Shown here: positions 21,700 to 33,876 of the stretch, one piece after another
How the letters are laid out: every line of letters begins with the position of its first letter
Position numbering within the stretch: the stretch's first letter is position 1
NCBI GenBank assembly: GCA_019279435.1
Contig: JAAALK010000283.1
Span: 65,144,642-65,208,641, forward strand
DNA length: 64,000 nucleotides
From: Zizania palustris
Lineage: Eukaryota > Streptophyta > Magnoliopsida > Poales > Poaceae
Direction of reading: 5' to 3'
Position numbers and translations under genes: made by a program
The notes under the pieces: generated by a model
Databases searched by the model: none
Told to the model about the DNA's origin: nothing
The model's input: the letters and a program-made list of their open reading frames with translations, nothing else

Positions 21700-24600
21700 A
21701 AACAGAGAGACACGATGTCCTCTCCCATTTCTATTATAGAAATGAAAATACTATGAATTACTTACAAGACAACGTTTTACTAGAAGAAAGAACCATAGCC
21801 AACCACACACCACCAAAACGTTAGGCACCAGTGTCTTATTACAAAACCAGTGACGTCAGTATCAACAAGCCAAATCTAAAAGTGTTTTTAAGCCAGCCTA
21901 GATCGCAACCACCAGGTCATCATTCAGCAGAACCACAACTCCATACTTTTTATCAGACATCTAGTAGATTTCTTGACAGATTCCAGTCATATTTCTTCGT
22001 GAAGATGTCATTTGCTAGATGTTCCACCCCCTCCTCCAAATTTCTTTTCCTTCCCGCCGATCTATGTAAAATAGATCACGATGATATCCAACAATAGATC
22101 AGATTTATGATAGCCAAGGGATCATCAGGCAATTTTCCCTTAAAACATGCTTTATTTCTACATTTCCAAATGCTCCAAAAATTGCTGCTAAGCCAACTTT
22201 AGCCAAGAGCCTGAAGTTTTTGTTCTGTCTCGTGAACCAAATTTGCCATACTTGTTCAAAATTCACAAAAGGGTCAATATCAAAACAAATTTTAACCATC
22301 CTCTAGATAAACTTTGTAATAGCATAATCAAAGAACAAGTGATCAACAGATTCACCAAGACCACAAAAAGAGCAATTTTATTGACCACCCTTCCAACCTC
22401 TCTTTTATCAAATTATCCTTTGTTAGAATCTTTTTCGTCCAGGCCAACCACAATTTTTTTTCCACTTTTAATGGAATTTTTAGCTCCCAAATCACACATT
22501 TAACTTGAACCAAATTTTGAGTAATCAAGGCATTATAAAAAGATTTTACACTAAAAACACCCTTCTTGGACAGGGACCAACATACAAAGTCAATTCTATC
22601 ATTTAAAGTCACACTTCTAAAGAAATATCTCAACTTAAGCCAAGACTGATACTTTTCTCCAACCATATTACTCTTGAACTTTAAAATTGACCAATTGCTC
22701 CCAAAAACATCAGCAACCGACACATTTTTGGAAATGGTCACACCAAAAAGATCAGGGAACTAGACAGCAAAAGTACTGGAGCCAATCCAGTTATCTTCCT
22801 AAAACAAAGTATTTAAACAATTCTTAACTTTTTTCACACAGAATTGAATATACAGTGGTTTAATCTGCATCAAAGCAGTCTAAAACTGAGAATCGCCACA
22901 TTTATGTCTAACTTGGGTTAATGACTTGTTTTTAGATACTTCTTTTGTAATAAATATTGTCAAATACCCTGTTCAGTATCCAATTTCTAGAGCCATTTTC
23001 TCAACAGAGCCACATTCATTGCATCAAGATCCAAAACACCCAAACCACCAAAATCCTTTGGCCTACAAATCACAGACTATTTTTCCAAATGATATTTTTT
23101 TTATTCCCCCTATCTTCTTACCAAAGTAATTTTGATCTAAATAAGTCCATTCTTCTCCTAACCCCTTTAGGCAAGGGGTAGAAGGAAAGAAAGTATAAAT
23201 GAATATTACTCAAGCAAGAATTAAGAAGATTAATCTTCCACCTAAATCAAGAAGCTTCCCTTTCCAACAACCCAGCTTGTTTTCAAGTTTATTCTCACAG
23301 CTCTTCCAATTTTTGTTCAAAATTCTTGTTTTATTGATAGGCAGCCCCAAGAACTTACTTAATGGGTAAATCACCCATTTTGCAAGAATGAATTTGGCAA
23401 AATTCCCTTTTCCTACCATCCTCCATTCCAACACAAAAAACTTCACTTTTATGGAAATTATTTTTTAACCCAGACATTTGCTCAAACAAACATAGGATGA
23501 ATTTCAAATGTTTTGCATTGTTCAAATCATCTTTCAACAAAAATATAGTGTCATCAGCATATTGCAATATTGATATGCTTTCAGGGAGTAAATCACCCCT
23601 AACCCAGTTATCAACTTATTTTGTACAATTTTCCTCAAAAAGAGAGAGCATCAACAACTATATCAAAAAGAAGGGGAGATCGGATCACCTTGTCTCAAAC
23701 CCCTATGAGTTTTAAAATAGGGAAAGTTCCGTATTTGCCACTGAAAGTTCACCTGGTTCCATATATGCCACTGATTGTCTCACTGGCATGTGGGTCCGGG
23801 ACCCACATGTCATTGAGACAGCAAGTGGCATATATGGAACTGACTAATTTTTCAATGGCATATTAGGAATAATCTCTTTAAAATAAGCCCCAACTTGATT
23901 ATTCCCTTTTACATTAACCTTTTTCCCCATCACCACTCTCATTATCTAGTCATTCCATTTATGGGGAAAATTTATAAGTTCCAACATTTGAAAAACAAAA
24001 GGTCACTTAATTTTATCATAAGCTTTTTCAAAATCAACCTTAAACAGGATTCATGACATCTTTTTTATGAAGAGAATTCAAAATCTCATGTAGAACCACA
24101 ACCCCATCTATAATATATTTATTTTTAATGAAAACAGTTTGATTTTTTGATATCAGATAACTAACCACCCTTTCCAAACGATGCATCAAGACCTTAGTTA
24201 AAATCTTAAAACTGACATTGAGTAAGCAAATGGGACTAAAGTCTTTAATTTAATCAGCATTGACACATTTAAGAACCAAAGTCACCATACCACAGTTTAT
24301 TCTGTCAATGTCAGCTTTCCCCCTCATATAAATCATCAAAAATAGCAAGCAAATCCATATTAATAATATCCCAGAAAGCTTTATAAAACTCAATGGAAAA
24401 ACCAACGAGGGGATTTGTTGTTATCCATGCCAAAAACAACCTTCTTGACCTCTTTTTTAGAAAAAGGTTTCAATAACTCAGTTTTATCTTCATCTTTAAT
24501 CTGAATTACATCATCACTAGAAATTTTAATACACACTCTATCTACCTCCCCAAATAACATTTTGTAAAAATCAGTAATATGATCCAATAACTATTTTGAT

Positions 24601-25416
24601 CAACAATGGTTTTATCACCCTCTTTCGGATAGGAGATCAATTTTTTTCTCATTTTGCCATTAGCTTTGGCATGAAAGTATTTTGTGTTTTCATTACCTTC
24701 CAACATATCATTCTCTTTACTTCTTTGTACCCATTTTAAATGCTCTTCTTTCATCAAATCTTTTAAATTAAGTTCCAAAAGTTCTTTTTTCATTCCTCAG
24801 TGCCCGATTCATACCAAACTTCTCACAATTCATATCCAAATCATCTATTTTATTCAAAATTTATTCTTTAGTTTTTTTATAATAACTTTTCCAATTTGCA
24901 TTCCACCCTTTCAATCTCTTTCTAAGAACAGACAATTTAGCTTGCTATTTATCCATGGTGGAACCCTTAAATCTAGGATCATACCAAATTTTAGAGACCA
25001 CATCTTTAAGATCATATCTAAGCAACTAACTATTTTCAAATCTGAATAAAATAATTTTAACCACAAATTTTCTAAACTCAATCACAATAGGAGCATGGTC
25101 AGAAAACAACCTTTCAAGAGAGAAGAATTTAGCAAGAGAAAATAACATATTCCAATCAACAGTCATTAGAAATTAGGTCTATATAATCATTACTCCAAGT
25201 AAAAAGTCTACCACTCGTAACTAATTCTCTCAAATTATGGTGTTTAATAATAGCATTGCCACATCTTATTAGATTAGTAGTAGAAATTATTCTACACCAT
25301 TTAAAAATGATAAATGAACTGTTATGATAAATCCTACCATCAACGCAAGAATGGTCAAAAATTAAGTCTAAATTTAAACTCAATTTACAAAGAGAGGCGG
25401 TAACGAAAATTTCCAT
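21700..25416 (-). pseudogene. LINE ORF2 (endonuclease end, RT, zf-RVT), degraded
   Basis: In minus order: the endonuclease end with SGRLFTWSND (about 25190-25230); a linker with MLEGNENTKYFHAKANGK (about 24660-24710); the start of RT with GMDNNKSP (about 24410); RT with MQYADDTIFLLKDD (23567-23520), which contains the catalytic Asp pair; the FLGLPINKT and WKGKLLDLGGRL motifs (23446-23210); and a zf-RVT region with KKGVFSVKSFYNAL and ELKIPLKVEKK (22741-22352). Stops and frameshifts separate all of them, so there is no usable ORF. Confidence 0.82.
23725..23871. repeat. Foldback repeat (43-base arms, extended to about 70) inside the LINE
   Basis: Arms 23756-23797 and 23799-23840 are near-perfect inverted copies (GTTCCATATATGCCAC at the outer end, GTGGGTCC at the tip) around a single base at 23798. 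Weaker pairing continues out to 23725 and 23871. The word TATTTGCCACTGA/TATATGCCACTGA is also repeated directly within the left arm. It interrupts LINE coding sequence, so it arrived later, probably as a small MITE-like element. Transcribed, it would form a long hairpin. Confidence 0.8.
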
Positions 25417-25420
25417 CGGC

Positions 25421-25625
25421 TAGTTGCTCGCGCACTTGCGCTTGCTCGCTCTCTCCAATTAATTCATCGCAAGGGAAGAGAAGTGGGGCTCACAGTTGGA
25501 CACGTCAGCGTCATCCTTTCTTTCTCTTCTCGGCTCGGCTGCCTCCACGGCTCCACCTCCAGCTCCTGAGCTAGCTAGCTAGCTCGCGCCGCCGCCGCCA
25601 CCGCCGTTGCCCCGTCGCGTCGGAG
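25421..25625 (+). promoter_or_regulatory. Remaining HCF152 upstream region
   Basis: About 205 bases lie between the LINE 5' boundary and the HCF152 start codon. They contain CT-rich and GCTAGC repeat sequence and a GCC-rich leader, with no clear TATA box. The core promoter must lie here, or transcription must begin within LINE sequence. No distinct element can be named. Confidence 0.4.
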
Positions 25626-27151
25626 ATGCTGCTACTACCGCAGGCCCAATTCTTCCTCTCCACCAACCCCGCATCATCCTCGCATCAGAAGCCCCACTCC
25701 AACGCCACTGCTAACCTCCGCCGTCACACCCTCATCTTCGCCGCCGTCTCTCCCACCTCCTCCTCCTCCCAAACACAACCGTCCTCCACCACCCACCAAT
25801 CCGACGACGACGAAGATAATGACGCCGCGCTCCTCGCCCTCCTCCGTGAGGACCAAACAGATGCCGCCTACCGCCTCGTCGCCTCCAACCCTTCCCTCCC
25901 CAACTCCCCTGTCTCCGCTTCCCGCCTCCTAGCCCAGCTCTCCTATGCCTCCAACTCCAAAGGCGTCGCCGCCCTCCTCCACCGCCTCCGTGCCCGCGGG
26001 GCCCTGCATCTCCTTGACGCCAACTCCCTCTCCCTCGCAGCCTCCGCCGCCGCCCGTTCCAACAATCCCCACCTCGCATACTCCCTCCTTCTCTCAATGC
26101 TCCGCCGGGGCCTCCTCCCCGACCGCCGCGCCTACACCACCGCCCTCGCGCGCCTCCCCCCGCCCCGCGCGCTCCGTCTCTTCGACGCCGTTCTCCATCA
26201 CCTCCGCCGAGCGCCCAACTTGTCTCACAACTCCCTCCCCGACACCGCTGTCTTCAACGCCGCGCTCAGCGCCTGCGCCGACGTTGGAGACTGCCATCGT
26301 TTTCGCTACCTGTTCGACGAGATGCGCACCTGGAGCGCGTCACCGGACGCGCTCACCTACAACGTCCTCATCAAGATGTGTGCGCGCGCCGGCCGCAAGG
26401 ATCTCGTCGCCCGCGTCCTCGAGCGGATGCTATCCTCTGGCGTGGCCCCCTGTGCCACCACTTTCCACTCCCTCGTCGCGGCGTACGTCGGCTTCGGCGA
26501 CATCCCCACGGCGGAGAGGATCGTGCAAGCCATGCGCGAACGCCGCAGAGACATGTGCTTGCTGCTCCGACAAGTCGTTGCAGGCGAAGTCCGCACTGAC
26601 TGCGAGGACGAGCAGATGCAGACGAGCGCTGTGCTGGAGGACATCGTCGTCGGGACCAATTTCAATTTGAAGGAGGCGTCAGAAGAAGAAGAAGAGGTGC
26701 CGCTGCTGCCGGAGGCTTACCCACCCAACTCCCGGGTGTACACGACGCTGATGAAGGGGTACATGAAGGCCGGGCGCGTGGAGGACGTGGTGGCCATGGT
26801 GCGCGCGATGCGGCGAGAGGGGGAGACTGCGCCGGCGAGCCGCCCAGACCACGTGACGTACACGACGGTGATATCAACTCTGGTGGCGGCAGGGGACATG
26901 GAGCGGGCGCGCGCCGTGCTGGATGAGATGGGACGAGCTGGGGTGCCCGCCAGCCGTGTGACATACAACGTCCTCATCAAGGGCTACTGCCAGCGGCTGC
27001 AGGTCGGGAAGGCCAGGGAGCTCGTGGCCGCCGACATGGCCGAGACGGGCATCGAGCCCGACGTGGTGACGTACAACACCCTGATCGACGGGTGCGTGCT
27101 GACGGACGACAGCGCAGGCGCGGTGGCGCTGTTCAAGGAGATGCGGTGGCG
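25626..27151 (+). CDS. HCF152: Chloroplast P-class PPR protein, HCF152-like, 3' part lost in assembly gap
   Basis: 508 codons are visible before the N gap. The N-terminus is Ser/Thr/Asn-rich with few acidic residues, like a plastid transit peptide. P-type 35-residue PPR repeats follow. The clearest are at residues about 240-285 (TYNVLIKMCARAGRKDLV), 370-400 (VYTTLMKGYMKAGRVEDV), 408-445 (TYTTVISTLVAAGDMERA), 447-475 (TYNVLIKGYCQRLQVGKA) and 482-508 (TYNTLIDGCVLTDDSAGA). An acidic insertion (EEEEEVPLLPEAYPPNSR) precedes the third group. The repeat order and words such as IDGCxLxDDSAGA recall Arabidopsis HCF152, which binds and helps process psbB-psbT-psbH-petB-petD transcripts. The assignment comes from remembered similarity, not a search. 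The gene is GC-rich and has no stops. The last repeats and stop codon should lie in the gap. Confidence 0.85.
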
Positions 27152-28151
27152 NNNNNNNNNNNNNNNNNNNNNNNNNNNNNNNNNNNNNNNNNNNNNNNNN
27201 NNNNNNNNNNNNNNNNNNNNNNNNNNNNNNNNNNNNNNNNNNNNNNNNNNNNNNNNNNNNNNNNNNNNNNNNNNNNNNNNNNNNNNNNNNNNNNNNNNNN
27301 NNNNNNNNNNNNNNNNNNNNNNNNNNNNNNNNNNNNNNNNNNNNNNNNNNNNNNNNNNNNNNNNNNNNNNNNNNNNNNNNNNNNNNNNNNNNNNNNNNNN
27401 NNNNNNNNNNNNNNNNNNNNNNNNNNNNNNNNNNNNNNNNNNNNNNNNNNNNNNNNNNNNNNNNNNNNNNNNNNNNNNNNNNNNNNNNNNNNNNNNNNNN
27501 NNNNNNNNNNNNNNNNNNNNNNNNNNNNNNNNNNNNNNNNNNNNNNNNNNNNNNNNNNNNNNNNNNNNNNNNNNNNNNNNNNNNNNNNNNNNNNNNNNNN
27601 NNNNNNNNNNNNNNNNNNNNNNNNNNNNNNNNNNNNNNNNNNNNNNNNNNNNNNNNNNNNNNNNNNNNNNNNNNNNNNNNNNNNNNNNNNNNNNNNNNNN
27701 NNNNNNNNNNNNNNNNNNNNNNNNNNNNNNNNNNNNNNNNNNNNNNNNNNNNNNNNNNNNNNNNNNNNNNNNNNNNNNNNNNNNNNNNNNNNNNNNNNNN
27801 NNNNNNNNNNNNNNNNNNNNNNNNNNNNNNNNNNNNNNNNNNNNNNNNNNNNNNNNNNNNNNNNNNNNNNNNNNNNNNNNNNNNNNNNNNNNNNNNNNNN
27901 NNNNNNNNNNNNNNNNNNNNNNNNNNNNNNNNNNNNNNNNNNNNNNNNNNNNNNNNNNNNNNNNNNNNNNNNNNNNNNNNNNNNNNNNNNNNNNNNNNNN
28001 NNNNNNNNNNNNNNNNNNNNNNNNNNNNNNNNNNNNNNNNNNNNNNNNNNNNNNNNNNNNNNNNNNNNNNNNNNNNNNNNNNNNNNNNNNNNNNNNNNNN
28101 NNNNNNNNNNNNNNNNNNNNNNNNNNNNNNNNNNNNNNNNNNNNNNNNNNN
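27152..28151. other. Assembly gap of exactly 1000 N
   Basis: The run of N is exactly 1000 bases, which suggests a scaffolding placeholder rather than a measured length. Any ORF translated across it is meaningless, including an apparent 860-codon frame ending at 28208. The HCF152 3' end, its terminator and possibly the left end of the CACTA element are hidden here. Confidence 0.99.
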
Positions 28152-28929
28152 ATCAGTATTAAGTATCCCCCACTCATAGCAGTAGTGACACTACATAATT
28201 CAGACTAAAACATTCAAGCTTGGACATTCAAGCTTGATTACTCATTTCACAAATACCAGTATGCTCCAAAGTAATTAGAGGTTTTAGGAAAAATCAGTAG
28301 AAACAACCAACATTCAAGCTTGGACATTCAGTCTTGATTACTCATTTCACTTGAAACATCAAGTAAACATTAAGATTTGATGCAGTGCACTAAATTTCAG
28401 AAATGCTATAGATAACCAAACTAAAAACTGATACTTCATACTAATACTCACAAGAAACATAAAAATTAGAAGGATATATCTTCAAGACTTCAAATAAGTT
28501 CACAATACTCAGAAAATGATTCTAGCAAAACCAGTGAGAAATTACTTGAACTGAACAGCTATCTTTCAAGCATAGGCACTGTTCTTCAATCAACAAAAGA
28601 GATAAGGTCAATGATAAAGTGGAGGCGCACCTCGAGGTCTGGCGAGCGGCCACGAACGGCCACAACCACCAAGTCGCAGCGGCGCAGGGAGCCCCCAAGC
28701 GCGCGAGAGAGTGAACGTGGCGGGGGTCTGAGGCGGCGGCCAACCAACGACGGCCGCCCGACGGCGCCCGGCGGCGACGGCGGGGCTTCTGGCAGGCGAA
28801 GGGTTCGACGCGCGACGAAAGAGGATTGGGGAATATTGGGGAGAAGAGGAGGCGTCACGGGCGGCGAAGGGTTAAATACTAAATAAAAGTATACATAAAA
28901 TACGCTGCTTGCACAATACTCTCAGGAAA
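28152..28929. other. Non-coding region with a 40-base direct repeat and a GC-rich island
   Basis: A block containing CATTCAAGCTTGGACATTCA and ATTACTCATTTCAC occurs twice (28211-28250 and 28312-28351). A GC-rich patch at about 28620-28865 resembles in composition, not in sequence, the one at 33480-33780. I see no convincing gene; short ORFs over the GC-rich patch are Arg/Pro-rich on both strands. A CACTAC at about 28186 is a weak candidate for a CACTA terminus. Confidence 0.5.
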
Positions 28930-29001
28930 GCATCGATAGTCCAATGGTATAGGACAGGCTATTTGAACATCAGGTCGGGAGTTCGAACCTCAGAAAGAGC
29001 A
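28930..29001 (+). repeat. tRNA-like sequence near the left side of the CACTA element
   Basis: TAGTCCAATGG matches the pol III A-box consensus (TRGYnnAnnnG) and, about 40 bases on, AGTTCGAACCT resembles a B box. I cannot fold a paired acceptor stem, so this is not a functional tRNA. It could be a tRNA pseudogene or a SINE-type head. A second one lies at 33877-33948 in the same orientation. Confidence 0.45.
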
Positions 29002-29019
29002 GGGTTTTTGGATTTTTTA

Positions 29020-29395
29020 ACATACCCCTATTCAGAACTTTTAACAAAGTTTACTGAACTTTTACACTATGCAATCAACATTTCAGAACTTTTACATCAA
29101 CATTTGAGAACTACATTTCAGAACTTTTACATCATCATTTCAGAACTTTTACATCAACATTTCAGAACTTTTACATCAACATTTCAGAACTTTTACTATG
29201 CAATCAATTCAGAACTGAATCAAGTTTACATTGTCAATAAAACATGGATTAAAAACTGAACTTTTACACTATGCAATCAACATTTCAGAACTTTTACATC
29301 AACATTTCAGAACTTAAAAACTGAATACCAATTCATAACTTTTACTATGCAATCAATTCAGAACTGAATAAAGTTTACATTGTCAACTATGCAAT
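29020..29395. repeat. Tandem repeat array, unit about 23 bases
   Basis: The words TTCAGAACTTTTACATCAACA and variants (ACTATGCAATCAACATTTCAG) repeat more than ten times in direct orientation. The array lies directly downstream of the CACTA transposase gene (minus strand) and may be its subterminal repeat region, although the right-end repeats at 33960-34500 have different words. Confidence 0.85.
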
Positions 29396-32300
29396 CTAAT
29401 ATGTTTCCTCTTCCAACAATTCAGCACCCATGTCAAAATTATCACGTGGTATAACTTTCACCACGGTGTACCACGATTCAGCTCTTGGATCTTGGACATA
29501 AAATACTTGTTGCACTTGTGAAGAGAAGACAAAAGGATCATGCTCTAATTTTTGTCCTGTGTGTATCGTTCGAGAAAAATTCACAAGGGTAAATCCAAAC
29601 TCATCTTTTCGTATCCCAGCCTGATGATGAACATCATACCATTCACCTTTGAAAAGCACTACCTTGTACTCTGCATATGACAATTCAATTATATCTGACA
29701 ATCTACCATAAAAATGCACACCATCATGTGCGATGTTCACTATACCACTATTCTGTGTCAAGCATGCAGCCTCACGGCTCATAGTGTGGAACCTAAAACC
29801 ATTAATAGAGAATCCACTGCATCTCACACCATATCTGCTAGGTTTTGCAGCCAATGCTCTAACCTTTGCCGTTATGCTTTTTCCATCCCCTAGGATAACC
29901 TGTTTGTACAAATGCATTTAATTATATCCAATTCAGCTATTAATTAATAGTGTGTGCATACAATGCACTAATTTAAGATGTACACACCTTTTGCTCTAAC
30001 CAATCAGGAAAGTGTTCATCGGTCAACTTCTCAATGGAACAAGGTGTCAAATTGGTTGATGGCCCCAGCTTGCTTTTCTCCTCTTCCAAGAACTCTCTAC
30101 AAGAATAGGATCAGTGTCATGTCATCAATAAGTTACTACAAAATAACCAAAACCTGGAGAAATATAAGAACAGACCTACGTAAATCCTCAAGTTCATCGA
30201 AATGTCGCAAGACATATCTGTGTGCCTGAACAAGAACATGCTTATCAACTTTGACCACAATACACTTTCCAATTGGTTCACCAGCACTATCAAACAAGTA
30301 CAAGCCTTTTTTTCATGAGAAAATTCAGGATTTCTAGATGGCCTAGTAAGACGAGTTGTTACTTCTAAAAATCTTGAACAAAAGTCCAAGCATTCCTCCA
30401 TGCAATATCCTTCAGCAATTGATCCTTCTGGGTGAGCTCTATTCTTGACAAGTGCCTTTAGCCGAACAAAAAACCTATATGCAAATATGCAATTATGAAC
30501 ATGTGTAAGTTGTCGAAATGATTTATTGACAACAACAGTGCAAACTAAATGAAGTTTCATACCTTTCCATGGGGTACATCCATCGGTACTGAATAGGGCC
30601 ACCATGTTTAACTTCATCTACCAAATGCACCATCAAATGCACGCTCACAGTAAAAAATGATGGCAGGAAGTTCTTTCCATATCACATAGTGTCATCACAA
30701 TACTCTCTTGAAGCTTTACCAACTCATCAACATCTATAACTTTGGAGCACAACATCTTGAAGAAATTAGATAGTTCAACAACTATCCTCATGACATCTTT
30801 GCTAGGGTAACAGGATCGGAGCGCCACCGGTAGAATGTCATGTAGTAAAACATGATTGTCATGACTCTTAAGTCCACTTAATGTAAAGTCTTTCATGTTC
30901 ACACACCTAGATATGTTTGATGCATATCCATCAGGGGTCCTAAGGTTTTTTATTACTGAGCAAAGGATCTCCTTTTTCTCTCTAGACATGGTAAAAGGTG
31001 CATCAGGAATCGTCTGCTTTCCATCATTATGTACAACAGGATGAAGATCCTCTCGAATTCTAAGTTCAACTAAATCTAGTCGTGCATTAAGGTCATCCTT
31101 TGTTTTATGACAAATAGCTAACAAAGTCGAGATAAAGTTGTCGCTCACATTTTTCTCTAAGTGCATTACATCTAGATTGTGTCTTAATCTATTCTGTTCC
31201 CAATATGGTAGATTAAAGAACACTGACCTCTTTTTCAACCAATCTTTAGGATTCTTCACCTCCTGACTAACACTCCCATTTGACTCATTATTTGTCCTTT
31301 TGTTTTACGCTTGCGTTTCTTAGCACTTTCATCTGCCACTTCCTTATTCTTGCTTTTCTTCTTGTCCTTCTTTGCAATGCTCACCTTTTTCCCAAGCACA
31401 AACTCTCTCCCTTCTAACATTTTAAGAATAGTGCTGACACTCATTGTTTTAGGTGCAAGTTCAGTCTCTATGGAGCCATCAAACTGCATCCTTTGCCTTC
31501 GGTATCTGTGATTTTCTGGCAGCCATCGACGATGACCCATATAGCACGACTTTTTACCATGCTTCAGGCGAAATGATTTTGTCGCTGGACCACAAGCAGG
31601 ACAGGCATATGTACCACCTGTGCTCCATCCACTTAGGTAACCTAATGCTGGAAAATCATTTATAGTCCACAAAAGTGCAGCTTTGAGATGGAACTCTTTT
31701 TTCGAAGAGGCATCAAATGTTTCAACTCCATCCCACAACAGTATAAGCTCATCAATCAGGGGCTGCAAATATACATCTATATCATTACCAGGAGAATCTG
31801 GTCCAGGGATGATCATTGACAACATGAAAGATGTTTGCTTCATGCAGATCCAAGGTGGTAGGTTGTAAGGAACGAGCATTACTGGCCATGTACTGTGCTT
31901 CAAATTCTGATTCCCAAAGGGGTTAAATCCATCACTTGCAAGACCAAGGCGTACATTTCGAGCATCTGCTGCAAATTCAGGATGCCTATCGTCAAATTCT
32001 TTCCAAGCTTCACCATCTGCTGGATGTCGTAGTTTTCCATCTTTTGTTCGTGCCTCCTCATGCCATCGCATATCATCTGAAGTTTTCGTCGTTGAAAATA
32101 ACCTCTGGATCCTAGGTATCAATGGAAAATACCGTAACACTTTTGTTGGTTTCCTTTTCCCCTTTGGTTTAGCTGATGACAAATTCTCTTTAACAACTTT
32201 CCAACGAGAGCTCCCGCACACATGGCAAACATCGTTTTTGGCATGTTCACCTCTAAAAAGCATGCAATCTTTGGGGCAAGCATGGATTTTCACATAATCA

Positions 32301-33029
32301 AGACCTAGTCCACGTATGATTTTCTTCGCTTCATAATATGTCTTAGGCAGATTTGCTTCACGAGGTAGCACGGCAGATAGTAGACCCAATAGTGATGCAA
32401 ATGATTCTTGTGACCAACCATGTAAGCACTTCAAGTGATATAAGTGCACCAAAAAAAGACAACCTTGAGTACTTACAATCAGGGTATAACCTTACGTGTG
32501 CATCCTTTAAGAATCTTGCATATATATTATGATCCCTCCTCAAATCATCGCCTTCACTTGAATTCACATTAATATCCTCTAGGGCATTATGTTCCATACA
32601 TGCAAATCTTGCCTGAAAATCATCTGCCTCACCTTCAAGCATTCCCGCAGCCCTACCAAATGCAGCATGTAGTAGTTCTTCAATGCTATCCGATCCTCCG
32701 TCCCGGTGACCTTGTACTATACCCGTGGCAGACAATGTGGTCATATTAGGCACATCATCAAATGCAATTGTGGGTCTTTCATAATTCTCACCATGATGAA
32801 CCCAAGAGGTATAACCTTGAAGAATACCGTCACACCTCAGATGTGTCTTAACTTCATCACGAGTCTGGTTTATTCTATTCTTACACTTTTTACATGGACA
32901 CAGTATCTCGCTGTCAGGTGGAAGGTCCTGATAAGCAAAATTCAAAAATTCCTCAACACCATCTTCATATGAAGTCTCCCGTCTAGATTTTTTCATCCAA
33001 CTTCTATCCATCACCCTATGTAAGCACAT
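29396..33029 (-). pseudogene. CACTA TNP2-type transposase (Transpos_assoc, Transposase_21, DUF4218, DUF4216)
   Basis: In minus order: an N-terminal transposase-associated domain (33029-32460; SEILCPCKKCKNR and LQGYTSWVHHGE); the TNP2/Transposase_21 catalytic region (32452-31256; EAKKIIRGLGLDY, RWHEEARTKDGKLRHPADG, NDFPALGYLSGWS); its continuation (31259-30645; DVMHLEKNVSDNF); a DUF4218-like part (30617-30117; NRAHPEGSIAEGYCMEECL); and a DUF4216 C-terminus (29917-29396; FSSQVQQVFYVQDP). A clean 88-base intron lies at 30475-30562. Breaks are small: a one-base shift in a seven-A run at 32451-32457 and another shift near 31280. The gene is thus nearly complete, and the shifts could be sequence errors. 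The protein would bind the CACTA ends and move the element. Confidence 0.85.
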
Positions 33030-33876
33030 GTGGAATTTAAATCAAACAAATCATGCTTAATTTAAAAGATAGTTACATTACAACAAATGCTTCAAGAAAT
33101 CAAACCACGACAACAAATAACAAGGAAGCTCAATCATATCATACATTTGCATTACAGCATGGTTGTAAAAAAATGTAACAACAATTTACCAACTGTGAGC
33201 ATGGACTGGCCCTTAATTTGAGGATATATTCACTAGCTTTCTTCCCCAATTAAACCCCTCGAAGAATACACATGGACTTAAAGTCCAATAATCCATCATC
33301 TAAATGATGTTGCTCCTTTTTTAAACTCGATTTGATAATTGACGACAGTGCACACATATACTACACTAGTACAGGGAAAAAATGGGTCTCCATTGTACAG
33401 AGAAGCAAACATCCAAGCAGTTGTAGGTGGAGGATCGAGCAACAGGGCAACCGACCTGGTGTATGTTGATGATGACGATGACCTGGGCGACCTATGAATC
33501 TCGGTGGCACGTCTCGTGAACAGAGAGAGGGAGGGGAGGTGCGGCGGAGGGAGGGGCGCGGCGGTGAGGTGGAGGGAGGGGCGGTGCGGCGGAGGGAGGA
33601 GCGGCGCGGCGGAGTGACCAGAGGGAGGGGCGGTTCGGCACAGTACGCGGAGTGAGGGGCAGTGCGACGCAATGCGCGGAGGGAGGGAGCGGCGCGTTGC
33701 GTCTCCGGCGGCGGCGTGGGCTGATGAGGCCGACCAGGAGGCGGCACGGCGCGTTCGAGGGAGGGCACGACAGTGGCTGCGCTAAAACAGGATAAAACAT
33801 GATTGCGATTCAGTTTTAATAGTGGCAGATGCTAATAATATGTTTATATGGTTTGTCCAGTGAATAGATCACAAAT
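33030..33876. other. CACTA 5' flank with GC-rich low-complexity block
   Basis: This is the region upstream of the transposase start. 33480-33780 is a GC-rich block of repeated GGAGGGAGGGGCGGYGCGGC-type words. Its minus-strand ORFs (Pro/Arg/Ser-rich) show no domain. A CACTAGTACAGGGAAAA at about 33365 resembles a CACTA terminus but is inside the element. I see no gene. Confidence 0.5.

Larger units (their letters stand above)
21691..25420 (-). mobile_element. LINE (non-LTR retrotransposon), 5' truncated
   Basis: The element reads on the minus strand, from an endonuclease C-terminal piece near 25416 to a short T run at 21691-21697 that would be the A tail. Loss of most of the endonuclease at the 5' end is the usual result of incomplete target-primed reverse transcription. 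It ends about 200 bases upstream of the HCF152 start codon. A foldback repeat (23725-23871) is inserted in it. Target duplications could not be identified. Confidence 0.8.

Noticed and set aside
25732..26097. Arg/Gly-rich antisense ORFs over HCF152
   Set aside because: Shadow frames of GC-rich coding sequence without independent start context or domains.
25626..28208. An apparent 860-codon PPR ORF and other frames crossing the N run
   Set aside because: Translation through 1000 N is not evidence. Only the part up to 27151 is supported.
28611..28886. GC-rich ORFs on both strands near 28.6-28.9 kb
   Set aside because: Low complexity, open on both strands and without recognisable motifs, so not supported as genes.
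29020..29395. CRISPR-like array
   Set aside because: The repeats are tandem without unique spacers of fixed length, and this is a plant nuclear genome.
33365..33382. CACTAGTACAGGGAAAA as the left end of a separate small CACTA element ending at 34531
   Set aside because: The two ends match only in the first bases and the flanks do not give a 3-base duplication.
33361..33800. Pro/Arg-rich minus-strand ORFs upstream of the CACTA transposase
   Set aside because: They arise from repeated GGAGGGAGGGGC words and have no domain. They could be 5'UTR at most.
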